Source: Mesorhizobium sp. M2D.F.Ca.ET.226.01.1.1 (GTDB lineage: Bacteria > Pseudomonadota > Alphaproteobacteria > Rhizobiales > Rhizobiaceae). Taken from it: DNA of 64,000 nt. The stretch covers positions 62,001 to 126,000 of the forward strand of contig NZ_RZOY02000014.1 in assembly GCF_004022705.2 (NCBI RefSeq), written 5' to 3'. The notes under the pieces are model-generated. The model worked only from the letters and a program-made list of their open reading frames with translations, was not told where the DNA came from and ran no database searches. Numbering within the stretch: position 1 is the stretch's first letter; every line of letters begins with the position of its first letter. This document shows, in pieces, positions 50,627-59,344 of this stretch. The translations under genes and the position numbers were made by a program.

Positions 50627-50917
50627 ATGCCGAAATACCTAACGATCTCTGCTCTCGTGCTGGCCACGGCCGCGAGCATGTCCGCCTCGGCGGTTGCGGG
50701 CGAACGGTATCATCATCGCCACCATCGTCATCAGCCGCCGGTCGAGCATGAGGGCTATGTCCCGGCCAGTGACGATATCCTCTATCAGCTGTTCGGTGGT
50801 CCGCGCTATTACGACCAGCAGCTGTTCACCACCGCGTCAGGCGCCTGTTCCTACGACCGCGTCGGACCGGACGCGAATGCGCTAAACAAGATCAACGACC
50901 ATCATTGCGGGAAATAG
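50627..50917 (+). CDS. Small exported histidine-rich protein
   Basis: ATG 50627 follows a good ribosome site (AGAAGGG, 50611-50617). The 96-residue product has a signal peptide (MPKYLTISALVLATAASMSA, cleaved near VAG). A His-rich stretch follows (RYHHRHHRHQPPVEHEGY), then a short tail with YQLFGGPRYYDQQLF and a His/Cys end (NDHHCGK). The mature about 70-residue protein is probably periplasmic and could bind metal ions. No family is recognised. Confidence 0.65.
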   Translation: MPKYLTISALVLATAASMSASAVAGERYHHRHHRHQPPVEHEGYVPASDDILYQLFGGPRYYDQQLFTTASGACSYDRVGPDANALNKINDHHCGK

Positions 50918-51067
50918 CCGCCGTTTAGGGCGCGTTGCCAAGCAATCGATAAGCTTCGATCGGCGCATTTCGCTGCGTTCCCTGAACGGCTGACGCCCAT
51001 CGGGCCAAGTCTTCCGTCGGCCCCTGCGTAGCGGCGGGAGAGTGTCCGAACACATTCCGCTGAAACA

Positions 51068-51077
51068 TTGTATACAA
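51068..51077. promoter_or_regulatory. Probable GntR (FCD-type) operator
   Basis: The perfect palindrome TTGTATACAA matches the usual binding core of FCD-subfamily GntR regulators. It lies 108 bases before the ABC transporter operon and 16 bases before a TTGACA -35-like box (51093-51098). The GntR/FCD gene at 56641 at the end of the same operon is the obvious candidate regulator. Confidence 0.6.
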
Positions 51078-51184
51078 AACATAAGAAAGATGTTGACAAT
51101 CTGGCGCAGCCGGTTTCCCTTAACGCTATCCGCGCAGCCTACGAGCAAAACACAAAAGCGCGATAACCAAGGGGAACTGCCAAT

Positions 51185-52387
51185 ATGATCAACCGTCGCT
51201 CGACTCTGAAATCCATGGCGCTCGGCGCCGTCTCGACCCTGGCCATTGCCGCCGTCGGCATTTCGTACGCACAGGCTGAAAACAAGGAACTGAAGATCGG
51301 TTTTGTCGGCGTCACCAGCGGCCCGGCCGCCGCCTGGGGCACCTCGAACGTACGCTCGATGCAAACCCGCGCCGCCTGGCTCAACGAAAAAGGCGGCGTC
51401 AAGATCGGCAACGACACCTACAACATCAACATCGTCACCTTCGACGACCAGAAGGACCCCAAGCGCGCCATCGCCGGCATGGAGAAAATGGCGCAGGAAG
51501 GCATCCACTATGTCGTCGGTCCGAATGTCGATGACGGCGCCGCCGCGGTGCGCCCGGTCGCCGAAGCCAACGGCATTATCTATTTCCCCTACGCCTTCCC
51601 CAAGGCGCTGTACCAGAAGCCGGCTTCCAATGCCGTGCTCGGCATGATCGCCAACTACCAGTCCGGCCCCGCGATCTACAAATATCTAAAGGAAAACAAG
51701 GGCGTGAAGAAGATCGCCTTTGTCGCGGCCAATGAATCCGATCCGCTCAGCCAGCGCGACTCGGGTGTCGAGGCGGCAAAGGCGCTCGGCCTGGAAATCG
51801 TCGCCCAGAACGACACCTACCAAAACGACACGCGCGACTTCACCCCCGTGCTGACGCCGATCGTCGCGTTGAAGCCCGACCTGCTCGTCCTGTCCGGCGT
51901 GGCGCCCGCCAACGCGCCGCTGCTCATCCGCGCCGCTCGCGAGCTCGGCTATGAAGGCCTGATCTCGACCGAAACCGCGCAGGACGCCAAGGTTCTGCAA
52001 GAGGGTGCCGGTGAATATGCCAACGGCTTCATTTCTGTCGGCGGCGCCTCGACGCCGGAGATCGCGTCGGATGAGATGAAGGAATTCGTCACCCGCTACA
52101 CCAAAATGTTCGGCGAATATAACGACGAGTCCAACACCAAGGTCTACGCGTTGGAATACATCCTTGACACGCTGAAGGCCAATCCGGCGGCCCTCAACGA
52201 TGTCGCGGAATTCAAGAAGACCATAGACACCTTCTCGGCGCCCAACCCCTACCTGAAGGGTGACGCCAAGTTGAGCTATGTCGGCGCGACCTCCTTCGGC
52301 CAGAAGCGGCAGCTCTCGGTGCCGATGGTGGTTAATGAATACAAGGACGGCGCTTTCCATACCCTGTTCGTCGGCTCCGTCGACTAG
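51185..52387 (+). CDS. ABC transporter substrate-binding protein, LivK-like
   Basis: The 400-residue periplasmic binding protein has a signal peptide with a basic start (MINRRSTLKSMALGAVSTLA, cleaved after YAQA). The type I Leu/Ile/Val-binding fold is seen in KELKIGFVGVTSGPAAAWG, FDDQKDPKRAIAGMEKMAQE, VVGPNVDDGAAAVRPVAEAN and PDLLVLSGVAPANAPLLIRA. It delivers a ligand to the permeases encoded next. The substrate could be an amino acid, amide or related compound; the neighbouring racemase favours an amino acid or hydantoin derivative. It is followed by a strong stem-loop at 52420. Confidence 0.9.
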   Translation: MINRRSTLKSMALGAVSTLAIAAVGISYAQAENKELKIGFVGVTSGPAAAWGTSNVRSMQTRAAWLNEKGGVKIGNDTYNINIVTFDDQKDPKRAIAGMEKMAQEGIHYVVGPNVDDGAAAVRPVAEANGIIYFPYAFPKALYQKPASNAVLGMIANYQSGPAIYKYLKENKGVKKIAFVAANESDPLSQRDSGVEAAKALGLEIVAQNDTYQNDTRDFTPVLTPIVALKPDLLVLSGVAPANAPLLIRAARELGYEGLISTETAQDAKVLQEGAGEYANGFISVGGASTPEIASDEMKEFVTRYTKMFGEYNDESNTKVYALEYILDTLKANPAALNDVAEFKKTIDTFSAPNPYLKGDAKLSYVGATSFGQKRQLSVPMVVNEYKDGAFHTLFVGSVD

Positions 52388-52419
52388 CTTTACCTTCGAG
52401 CGCCATTTCCTCCAGCTTG

Positions 52420-52453
52420 CCGCGGGGTCCGGACGATAGGCCGGACCCCGCGG
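52420..52453 (+). terminator. Stem-loop between binding-protein and permease genes
   Basis: CCGCGGGGTCCGG (52420-52432), loop ACGATAGG, then CCGGACCCCGCGG (52441-52453) form a perfect 13-bp GC-rich hairpin with no following T-run. In binding-protein-dependent transport operons such structures protect the upstream mRNA or reduce read-through. The binding protein is then made in excess over the permease. Confidence 0.7.
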
Positions 52454-52469
52454 AAGATCGAAGGTACCC

Positions 52470-53336
52470 ATGGAACAGGTCATCGCCAACGGACTGTATC
52501 TCGGTGCCCAATACGCGCTGATCGCGCTGGGCTTGACCCTGATCTTCGCCCTGATGAACGTGCTCAATTTCGCCCACGGCCAGATGTATGTGCTGGGCGG
52601 GTTCATCACCTATACCGTCTATGGCCAGCTCGGCCTGCCCTTCGTCGTGGCGCTTCTCGCCTCCGGCGTGACGCTCGCCGTCATCGGCGCGCTAATGGAG
52701 AAATTCCTCTTCCGCACCGTCATCCGGCGCAGCCATCGCGAGGAAAGCACCATGCTGCTGGCCGCCGCGACCGCCTTCTTCTTCGACGCCGTCATCCTGC
52801 TTCTGTTCGGCGAAAAGCAGCGCGGCGTTCCCAAGATCGTCAAGGGCGTCTTCAACGATGTCGGCATCATCATGCCCTACGACCGCATCGTCGTCGGCGC
52901 GCTGGCGATCGTCTTCATCGCAGCCTTCGTCCTCTACATGCAGTACAGCCGCGTCGGCCGCGCCATGCGTGCGCTTGCCCAGGATCGCGTCGCCGCCCAG
53001 TTGATGGGCGTCCGCGTCGACCGCTATTCGATGATCGGCTTCGCCATGGGCGCCATGCTGGCGGGCGTCGTCGGCGGGCTGCTGGTCACCATCACCGGTG
53101 TCAATTCCGGCATCGGCGGCCCGATCTCGATCAAGGCCTTCCTGATGGTGATGATCGGCGGCGCCGGCGTTGTCGGCGGCGCCATCGCCGGCGGCTTCAT
53201 CCTCGGCATGATGGAATCGGTCGGCCTCACCGTGCTGCGCGAATATGGCGACGTGACCTATCTCGTCATCTTCGCCGCCCTGATGGTGTTCCTGTCGGTC
53301 CGGCCCAACGGGCTGATGGGCAAGCCGTGGGGTTGA
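52470..53336 (+). CDS. livH: Branched-chain-type ABC transporter permease LivH
   Basis: The 288-residue inner-membrane protein has about eight helices. LivH signatures are IALGLTLIFALMNVLNFAHG near the N-terminus, YSRVGRAMRALAQDRVAAQL, and SIKAFLMVMIGGAGVVGGAI. It forms the channel with LivM. The start is ATG 52470, and the gene ends seven bases before livM. Confidence 0.93.
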   Translation: MEQVIANGLYLGAQYALIALGLTLIFALMNVLNFAHGQMYVLGGFITYTVYGQLGLPFVVALLASGVTLAVIGALMEKFLFRTVIRRSHREESTMLLAAATAFFFDAVILLLFGEKQRGVPKIVKGVFNDVGIIMPYDRIVVGALAIVFIAAFVLYMQYSRVGRAMRALAQDRVAAQLMGVRVDRYSMIGFAMGAMLAGVVGGLLVTITGVNSGIGGPISIKAFLMVMIGGAGVVGGAIAGGFILGMMESVGLTVLREYGDVTYLVIFAALMVFLSVRPNGLMGKPWG

Positions 53337-53343
53337 TCGGGCC

Positions 53344-54324
53344 ATGACTGTCAACCGCACCACGAAGATCGCCGCGGTCGTCGCCTTCCTGGCGATCGTC
53401 TTCATTGCCGTGCCGGCCGCGATCTCGGCCAGCGGCCACTTCGACCTCTATTACACGCTGACCTCTGTGGCATTGCTCAGCATCGCCAGCGCCGGCGTCT
53501 GGCTCACCTTCTATATCGGCCGCATCAACATCGGCCAGGGCGCCTACGCGCTGACGGGCGGCTATGTCTCGGCCATACTGGTGATGGACCATGGCTGGTC
53601 GTTCTGGCTGACGCTCCCCGTCGCAGGTCTGTTCTGCGCCGCCACCAGCGTGCTGATCGGCCTGCCGATCCTGCGGCTGCGCGGCGTCTATTTCGCCATG
53701 GTCACGCTGGTGCTGACCGAGGTGGCGCGCCTGCTCGCCCTGGCGCTGCCGATCACCAACGGCGCCAAGGGGATCGTCAGCATCCCGCTGCCCGGCGCGC
53801 TGTCGGTCTTCGGGATCACGCTGATCCCCGATTTCGCCACGCTGCAGAATTCGCGGCTCGCCTTCTATCTGCTGGCGGTCACGCTGATGGTGGTCTGCTT
53901 CGCGATCATGTACCGGCTGGTCAATTCGCGCATCGGCAAGCTTTGCCAGTCGCTGCAGCAGAATGAGGAACTCGCCTCCTCGATCGGCGTCAACATCGCC
54001 TATCTGCGCGTCATCGCCTATGCCGTCTCATCCTTCTTTGGCGGCGTTTCCGGCGCCATCTTCGCCGCCATCTCGCAGTCGATCTACCCGTCGAGCTTTA
54101 CCGTCACCGATTCCGTCAACTTCATGCTGAACTGCTTCCTCGGCGGCCTCGGCTATGTGTTCGGTCCGATGCTCGGCACGCTGGTGCTCTATTTCGGCTG
54201 GGACCTTCTGTTCCAGACCGGCCAGTTCCAGTTGCTCATCTATTCCGGCCTGATGATCGTCCTGATGCTGGTGCTGCCCAACGGGTTGCTCAGCCTTGCC
54301 GAAACGACCCGGAAGAAGGGTTGA
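53344..54324 (+). CDS. livM: Branched-chain-type ABC transporter permease LivM
   Basis: The 326-residue membrane protein has multiple helices and the LivM pattern: GVWLTFYIGRINIGQGAYAL, LRLRGVYFAMVTLVLTEVAR and NSRIGKLCQSLQQNEELASS, the EAA-like cytoplasmic loop that contacts the ATPase. A C-terminal segment FLGGLGYVFGPMLGTLVLYF follows. It pairs with LivH. Three bases separate it from livG. Confidence 0.93.
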   Translation: MTVNRTTKIAAVVAFLAIVFIAVPAAISASGHFDLYYTLTSVALLSIASAGVWLTFYIGRINIGQGAYALTGGYVSAILVMDHGWSFWLTLPVAGLFCAATSVLIGLPILRLRGVYFAMVTLVLTEVARLLALALPITNGAKGIVSIPLPGALSVFGITLIPDFATLQNSRLAFYLLAVTLMVVCFAIMYRLVNSRIGKLCQSLQQNEELASSIGVNIAYLRVIAYAVSSFFGGVSGAIFAAISQSIYPSSFTVTDSVNFMLNCFLGGLGYVFGPMLGTLVLYFGWDLLFQTGQFQLLIYSGLMIVLMLVLPNGLLSLAETTRKKG

Positions 54325-54327
54325 GCC

Positions 54328-55107
54328 ATGGCCGAAATGCTCGAGGTCTCCGGCATCACCAAGCGCTTCGGCGGTCTGGTTGCGGTCAACAACGTGTCCT
54401 TCTCGGTGCGCGAGAAGGAGATCCTGTCGGTGATCGGGCCGAACGGCGCCGGCAAGTCGACTTTGTTCAAGCTGATCTCGTCATTCCTGCGTCCGACAAC
54501 GGGTGAGGTGCGGCTGAAGGGCGAGCGCATCTCCGGCCTGGCGCCGCACATCGCGGCCCGCAAGGGCGTCGTGCGCACCTTTCAGGAGACGACGATCTTC
54601 AAGAACATGAGCGTGCGCGACAACGTCATCATCGCGCACCACCTTCGCTCGAAAGCGAGCCTTTTCGGCTTCTTCCTCGGCACCGGCACGGCGAAGGCGG
54701 ACGAGGCGGCCTTCGGCCAATCGGCCGACGAGATCCTGGCGCTGCTCGGCCTCTCCTCGCTCGCCCATGAGATCGCCCGCAACCTGCCGCATGGCCATTT
54801 GCGCGCGCTGGGCATCGCCATCGGTCTGGCCACCAACCCTTCCATCCTGCTGCTCGACGAGCCCTTCGCCGGCATGAACCACGAAGAGACCATGCGCATG
54901 GTCGAAATGGTGCGGCGCCTGCGCGAGCGCGGCCTGACCATCCTTCTGGTCGAGCACGACATGCCGGCCGTGATGAAGATCTCCGACCGCCTCGTCGTGC
55001 TCAATTTCGGGCAGAAGATCGCCGAGGGAACGCCGTCGGAAATACAGGCCAACGACAAGGTGATCGAAGCCTATCTCGGCAGCGAAGACGAGGCGATCGG
55101 CCTATGA
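54328..55107 (+). CDS. livG: ABC transporter ATP-binding protein LivG
   Basis: The 259-residue ATPase has Walker A GPNGAGKST, a Q-loop region VRTFQETTIF, Walker B SILLLDEPFAGMNHEE and the switch His in LLVEHDMPAV. The signature motif reads NLPHGHLRALGIAIGLAT rather than the usual LSGGQ-like sequence, a variation on the LSYGQQ form common in LivG. It energises LivHM with LivF. The stop overlaps livF by ATGA. Confidence 0.93.
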   Translation: MAEMLEVSGITKRFGGLVAVNNVSFSVREKEILSVIGPNGAGKSTLFKLISSFLRPTTGEVRLKGERISGLAPHIAARKGVVRTFQETTIFKNMSVRDNVIIAHHLRSKASLFGFFLGTGTAKADEAAFGQSADEILALLGLSSLAHEIARNLPHGHLRALGIAIGLATNPSILLLDEPFAGMNHEETMRMVEMVRRLRERGLTILLVEHDMPAVMKISDRLVVLNFGQKIAEGTPSEIQANDKVIEAYLGSEDEAIGL

Positions 55108-55826
55108 ACCAGATCCTGAACTTCGCCAATGTCGAGCTCTATTACGACCATGTCTACGCGCTGAAAGGCGTTTCGCTCGAGGTCAACGAGGGCGAGACCG
55201 TCGCGCTGATCGGCGCCAACGGCGCCGGCAAGTCGTCGATCCTTCGCGCCATCACCGGCCTGCGCAAGATCAGGTCCGGCGAGATCCATTATGGGGGCAA
55301 GCGGATCGATGGCGCCGCCCCCGACGAGATCGTCAAAATGGGCATCGCCATGGTGCCGGAAGGCCGCCGCGTTTTTCCTTACATGTCGGTCAGGGACAAT
55401 CTGCTGATGGGCGCCTTCACGCGCACCAGCAAATCCGAGATAGCTGCGTCGATGGAGATGGTGCTTGGGCGCTTTCCGCGGTTGAAGGAGCGTTTCTCGC
55501 AGGCCGCAGGCACCATGAGCGGCGGCGAGCAGCAGATGCTGGTCATCGGCCGCGCCTTGATGGCTAAGCCGAAACTTCTGTTGCTCGACGAGCCGTCGCT
55601 CGGTGTCGCGCCAAAGCTCGTCCAGGACATCGCCCGCTCGATCGTTGCCATCAATCGCGACGAGAAAGTCAGCGTGCTGCTGGTCGAGCAGAATTCGCGC
55701 ATGGCGCTGCGCATCTCGCAGCGCGCCTACGCGCTGACCACCGGCAGTGTCGCGCTCAGCGGCAACTCCGCCGAACTGCTGACCGACGAGCGGGTCAAGC
55801 GTCTTTATCTGGGCGGCGAGATCTGA
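55104..55826 (+). CDS. livF: ABC transporter ATP-binding protein LivF
   Basis: The 240-residue ATPase has Walker A GANGAGKSS, signature TMSGGEQQMLVIGRALM, Walker B LLLLDEPSLGVAPK and LLVEQNSRMALRIS with the LivF-typical Gln after the switch position. VPEGRRVFPYMSVRDNLLMG is diagnostic of LivF. It completes the transporter. The gene stops 11 bases before the racemase. Confidence 0.94.
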   Translation: MNQILNFANVELYYDHVYALKGVSLEVNEGETVALIGANGAGKSSILRAITGLRKIRSGEIHYGGKRIDGAAPDEIVKMGIAMVPEGRRVFPYMSVRDNLLMGAFTRTSKSEIAASMEMVLGRFPRLKERFSQAAGTMSGGEQQMLVIGRALMAKPKLLLLDEPSLGVAPKLVQDIARSIVAINRDEKVSVLLVEQNSRMALRISQRAYALTTGSVALSGNSAELLTDERVKRLYLGGEI

Positions 55827-55837
55827 GGCTGAATGGA

Positions 55838-56566
55838 ATGCGCATTCTCGTCATCAACCCCAACACCACAGCCTCGATGACCGCCAAGATCGGCGAGGCG
55901 GCGGCAAGTGTCGCCTCCGGCGCGACGGAGATCATCGCGGTCAATCCGGTCGACGGACCGCCCAGCATCGAAGGTTATTTCGACGAGGTCTTCGCCATTC
56001 CAGGCATCATCGCCGAGATGGGCAAGGCACAGGCCGATGCCTATGTCATCGCCTGCTTCGACGATACTGGGCTTGACGCCGGGCGTTGTGCCACCGAGGC
56101 CCCCGTCATCGGCATCGGCGAGGCGGCCTTTCATATGGCCAGCCTCGTCGCCGGCAAGTTCAGCGTCGTCACCACGCTTGCTCGCTCGGTTCCGGCGATC
56201 GAGCACAATCTGGCGAAATACGGCCTCGCCTCGCGCTGCGCCAAGGTGCGCTCGTCGGACGTCGCCGTGCTCGAGCTCGAACGTCCGGGATCGAATGCAA
56301 GACACCGGATTTCGGAAGAGATCGCACGCGCCATCAGCGAGGACAGGGCCGAGGCGATCGTGCTCGGCTGCGCCGGCATGGCCGACCTCGCGCACAGTTT
56401 GTCGGAGGAGCACGGCGTTCCGGTGCTGGATGGCGTCGTGTGCGCCGTCACACTGGCCGAGAGCCTGTTCAAGGTCGGCTTGAAGACATCGAAGATCGGC
56501 GGCTATGCGGCACCGCGCGGCAAGCGGTTCGCCGGCATGTTCGCACCGCTGTCGCCGGCCGGCTGA
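55838..56566 (+). CDS. Asp/Glu-hydantoin racemase family protein
   Basis: The 242-residue cytoplasmic enzyme has MRILVINPNTTASMTAKIGE at the N-terminus and the two catalytic Cys of the family, ACFDDTGLD (about Cys75) and LGCAGMADL (about Cys180). Such two-base racemases invert hydantoins, allantoin or amino acids such as Asp and Glu. Encoded in one operon with the LivKHMGF-like transporter, it probably racemises the imported compound before breakdown. The start lies 11 bases after livF. Confidence 0.88.
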   Translation: MRILVINPNTTASMTAKIGEAAASVASGATEIIAVNPVDGPPSIEGYFDEVFAIPGIIAEMGKAQADAYVIACFDDTGLDAGRCATEAPVIGIGEAAFHMASLVAGKFSVVTTLARSVPAIEHNLAKYGLASRCAKVRSSDVAVLELERPGSNARHRISEEIARAISEDRAEAIVLGCAGMADLAHSLSEEHGVPVLDGVVCAVTLAESLFKVGLKTSKIGGYAAPRGKRFAGMFAPLSPAG

Positions 56567-56640
56567 GACGCGTCGTGTAAGGTCGGTTGCCCGGGATTGA
56601 CCACCGCGCAAGCCATATTAGATTGAACCGACCTCTACCA

Positions 56641-57390
56641 ATGGAGGCAAATCAGGCGTTCTGCGCCTGCGCGTTGAAGAGCATGTTGACGGTACTCAGG
56701 GAAGAAGATCGAGACGACAAGCCGGCTGCGCGCTGGTCGCCGATCTACTATGGGCTGCGGGACGCCATCGTCAGCCATCGCCTCGCCCCCGGCACCAAGC
56801 TACCGGAAGACGAGCTTGCCTCGATCTATTCGGTAAGCCGCACCGTCGTCCGCGCCGCGCTGCAGGCGTTGGCGCATGACCGGCTGGCGCGGCTGGAGCC
56901 CAATCGTGGCGCCTTTGTCGCCCAGCCGTCGAAGATCGAGGCGCGCGAGGTGTTCGAGGCGCGCGCGCTGATCGAGCCGAAGGTCGCCGCGCTTGCCGCC
57001 AAAGTGGCTGTGCCGTCCGACATCGTGCAGTTGCGCCAGCATCTCGAAAAGGAGCATGAGGCGCTGCATGACGGTCGCGACAGCGACGCCATCATGCTGT
57101 CGGCGCGCTTCCATGTCGGCATCGCCGAGATCGCGGCGCATTCGGTGTTCACCAATTTTGTGCGCGACCTCGTCTCGCATTCCTCGCTAATCATCGCGCT
57201 CTATTGGAAGCGCCGCGACGCCACCTGCGAGAAGCACGCCCATCATGCGCTGGTCGACGCCATCGAGGCCGGCGACAGCGCCGACGCCGCCGCCCTGATG
57301 AACAGCCATCTGGTCGATCTGCTGTCGGGGCTGGATCTCACCGACAAGGTCGAGAAGTCGGACAGCCTGGCGGATCTGCTGCGGGCCTAA
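56641..57390 (+). CDS. GntR-family (FCD) transcriptional regulator
   Basis: About 249 residues from ATG 56641; ATG 56683 (MLTVLREEDR) is an equally plausible start. The winged HTH is at about 35-95: IYYGLRDAIVSHRLAPGTKL, DELASIYSVSRTVVRAALQA and RLEPNRGAFVAQPS. The C-terminal FCD ligand domain (about 100-235: EVFEARALIEPKVAALAAKV, ARFHVGIAEIAAHSVF, HHALVDAIEAGDSADAAALM) has the His/Asp residues that bind metal and ligand. It presumably controls the transporter operon through TTGTATACAA at 51068. Confidence 0.9.
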   Translation: MEANQAFCACALKSMLTVLREEDRDDKPAARWSPIYYGLRDAIVSHRLAPGTKLPEDELASIYSVSRTVVRAALQALAHDRLARLEPNRGAFVAQPSKIEAREVFEARALIEPKVAALAAKVAVPSDIVQLRQHLEKEHEALHDGRDSDAIMLSARFHVGIAEIAAHSVFTNFVRDLVSHSSLIIALYWKRRDATCEKHAHHALVDAIEAGDSADAAALMNSHLVDLLSGLDLTDKVEKSDSLADLLRA

Positions 57391-57405
57391 GGCAACGTGG
57401 AATGT

Positions 57406-57435
57406 GGGCGGTTCAGCTGGATCGCCGAACCGCCC
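57406..57435. terminator. Bidirectional terminator hairpin
   Basis: GGGCGGTTC (57406-57414) and GAACCGCCC (57427-57435) form a perfect 9-bp stem between two convergent genes (stops at 57390 and 57445). Confidence 0.65.
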
Positions 57436-57444
57436 AGGAAGCCG

Positions 57445-58347
57445 TCAGGCCGCTGCCGCCTGCGAATAATCCATCCGCTCCAGGTCGGCGATGAGGCCGG
57501 GCCCTGTCGGCTGCCAGCCGAGATGCGCACGCGTCCATTCGCTCGAGGCCGGCATATCGAGGCCCGCGAATATGGAAAGCCATCCGAAATGGTCCGCCGC
57601 TTCTTCCTGTGAGAGCGAGACCACCGGCACGTTGAGCCCGGCGCCGATCACTTCCGCGATCTCGCGCACCGGGATGCCTTCCTCGGCGACGGCATTGTAG
57701 CGCACGCCGGCCTCCTGCTTGTCCAGGGCCAGGCGGTAGAGCTTCGCGACATTCAGCACATGCGCAGCCGACCAGCGATTGCGGCCTTCGCCGAGATAAG
57801 CCGACACGCCCTTGGCGCGCGTCTGCTCGATGAGCGGAGTGATCAGGCCCTGCTTCACCGTGTCATGCACTTGCGGCAGCCGCACCACCGCCACCTTGAC
57901 GCCCTTCTCGGCCATCGCCTGGCCGGTAAGCTCCGACAGGATGCGCGGATTGGGATGGTCGGTGTTGAAAACGTCTTCTCTCGCCGGCTGTCCGTGCTCG
58001 GCGGAGCCCATGCCGACGCCCGACGTGATGATGAGCAGCCGGTCCGAACCGGCGAGCGCGCCGCCGAGCGCTTCGATCACGCGCTTGTCCTTCTCGCAAT
58101 TGGCGACGAAATTCGAGAAATTGTGGTCGAAAGCGGTGTGGATCACCGCATCCGATTTCGCCGCGCCGTCGCGCAGGCTGTCGAGGTCTTCGAGGTCGCC
58201 GCGATGGGGTTCGGCGCCGGCGGCGATAAGCGACCGCGCGCCGGCGTCGGAGCGGGTCAGGCCGAGCACCTGGTGCCCGGCGGCAAGAAGCTCGGGCACG
58301 ATTCTGGAACCGATGAAGCCGGTCGCGCCGGTGAGGAATACACGCAT
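57445..58347 (-). CDS. NAD-dependent epimerase/dehydratase family protein (extended SDR)
   Basis: The 300-residue protein has the nucleotide motif TGATGFIGSRIV at residues 6-17, then GDLEDLDSLRDGAAKSDAVI and HTAFDHNFSNF. The canonical YxxxK is not obvious: the Ser region reads IITSGVGMG and the Tyr appears replaced (PRILSELTGQAM). It may act as an oxidoreductase of the atypical SDR class. It is divergent from the XRE regulator at 58440, with a palindromic operator between them, so it is probably that regulator's target. Confidence 0.85.
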   Translation of the reverse strand: MRVFLTGATGFIGSRIVPELLAAGHQVLGLTRSDAGARSLIAAGAEPHRGDLEDLDSLRDGAAKSDAVIHTAFDHNFSNFVANCEKDKRVIEALGGALAGSDRLLIITSGVGMGSAEHGQPAREDVFNTDHPNPRILSELTGQAMAEKGVKVAVVRLPQVHDTVKQGLITPLIEQTRAKGVSAYLGEGRNRWSAAHVLNVAKLYRLALDKQEAGVRYNAVAEEGIPVREIAEVIGAGLNVPVVSLSQEEAADHFGWLSIFAGLDMPASSEWTRAHLGWQPTGPGLIADLERMDYSQAAAA

Positions 58348-58401
58348 CAGAGGTCTCCTGTGGTTGTTCGGAGGCCTTATTTGCGCTATAAATCATTCTG
58401 T

Positions 58402-58417
58402 TAAAGTAGTGACTTTA
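58402..58417. promoter_or_regulatory. Palindromic operator between epimerase and XRE regulator
   Basis: TAAAGT-AGTG-ACTTTA (58402-58417) is a perfect 6-bp inverted repeat in the divergent intergenic region. It is a likely binding site for the XRE-family protein encoded at 58440. Confidence 0.5.
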
Positions 58418-58439
58418 TCATGGGATAATAGCCAACAGG

Positions 58440-59297
58440 ATGGCGATGCCCCAAGAGATTGCCAACAAAGAGACGACCAACAAGCTGGGCACCTTCCTCC
58501 GCGATCGCCGCATGCGCCTTGACCCGACGGCGTTCGGCTTCGCCACGGGGCGGCGGCGCACACAAGGGTTGCGGCGTGAGGAGGTGGCGCAGCGCGCCAA
58601 TATCAGCCCAACCTGGTACACCTGGCTGGAGCAGGGGAGGGGCGGCGCGCCGTCCGCGGATGTGCTCAACCGCATCGCGACCGGCCTGATGCTGACCGAG
58701 CCCGAGCGCGAGCATCTGTTCATGCTGGGCCTCGGGCGGCCGCCGGAGGTCCGCTACAAAGGCGTGGACAGCGTGACGCCACGCCTGCAACGCGTCCTCG
58801 ATGCCTTGGACCCCAGCCCGGCGATCATCAAGACCGCGACATGGGATGTGGTGGCCTGGAACCGTGCCGCCGCGGCGATGCTGACCGACTATTCCAAGCT
58901 GCCGCGCGAGCAGCGCAACATCCTGCGCCTGATGTTCGGCAATCCCCGCGTGCGCGATGCGCAGGATGACTGGCAGAGTGTTGCCCGCTTCGTCGTCGGG
59001 TCCTTCAGGGCCGACGCCGTCCGCGCCGGCGCCGGCGCGGAGGTCACCGAACTCGTCGAGGAGCTTTCCAGGATCAGCCCCGAATTCGCGGCGCTGTGGC
59101 GCGACAATGACGTCGTTCCGGCCCATGGCGAAGGCGTGAAGCGCCTGCGGCATTCTGAGATCGGACTGATCGAGTTGGAGTTCTCGGTTTTTGCGGTCGA
59201 CGGCCGTCCGGAGCTCGGCATGATCGTCTACAATCCCGCGACGCAGGCAGATGCGGAACGTATCCGATCCTTGATCGAGACTCGTTCCGCAAAATGA
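58440..59297 (+). CDS. XRE-family regulator with MmyB-like C-terminal domain
   Basis: Translation starts at ATG 58440 or 58446. The 285-residue protein has an N-terminal HTH (about 15-80: LGTFLRDRRMRLDPTAFG, GLRREEVAQRANISPTWYTW, LEQGRGGAPSADVLNRIATG) and a MmyB-like ligand domain (about 105-270: ILDALDPSPAIIKTATWDVV-type block, NILRLMFGNPRVRDAQDDWQ, HPEIG-like RHSEIGLIELEF). Family members often control a divergent oxidoreductase. Here the epimerase-like gene fits. Confidence 0.9.
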   Translation: MAMPQEIANKETTNKLGTFLRDRRMRLDPTAFGFATGRRRTQGLRREEVAQRANISPTWYTWLEQGRGGAPSADVLNRIATGLMLTEPEREHLFMLGLGRPPEVRYKGVDSVTPRLQRVLDALDPSPAIIKTATWDVVAWNRAAAAMLTDYSKLPREQRNILRLMFGNPRVRDAQDDWQSVARFVVGSFRADAVRAGAGAEVTELVEELSRISPEFAALWRDNDVVPAHGEGVKRLRHSEIGLIELEFSVFAVDGRPELGMIVYNPATQADAERIRSLIETRSAK

Positions 59298-59344
59298 TAG
59301 ACCGCCATCTGGCGGCCCATCACAAAATTTGAAAATCGGCCGCT

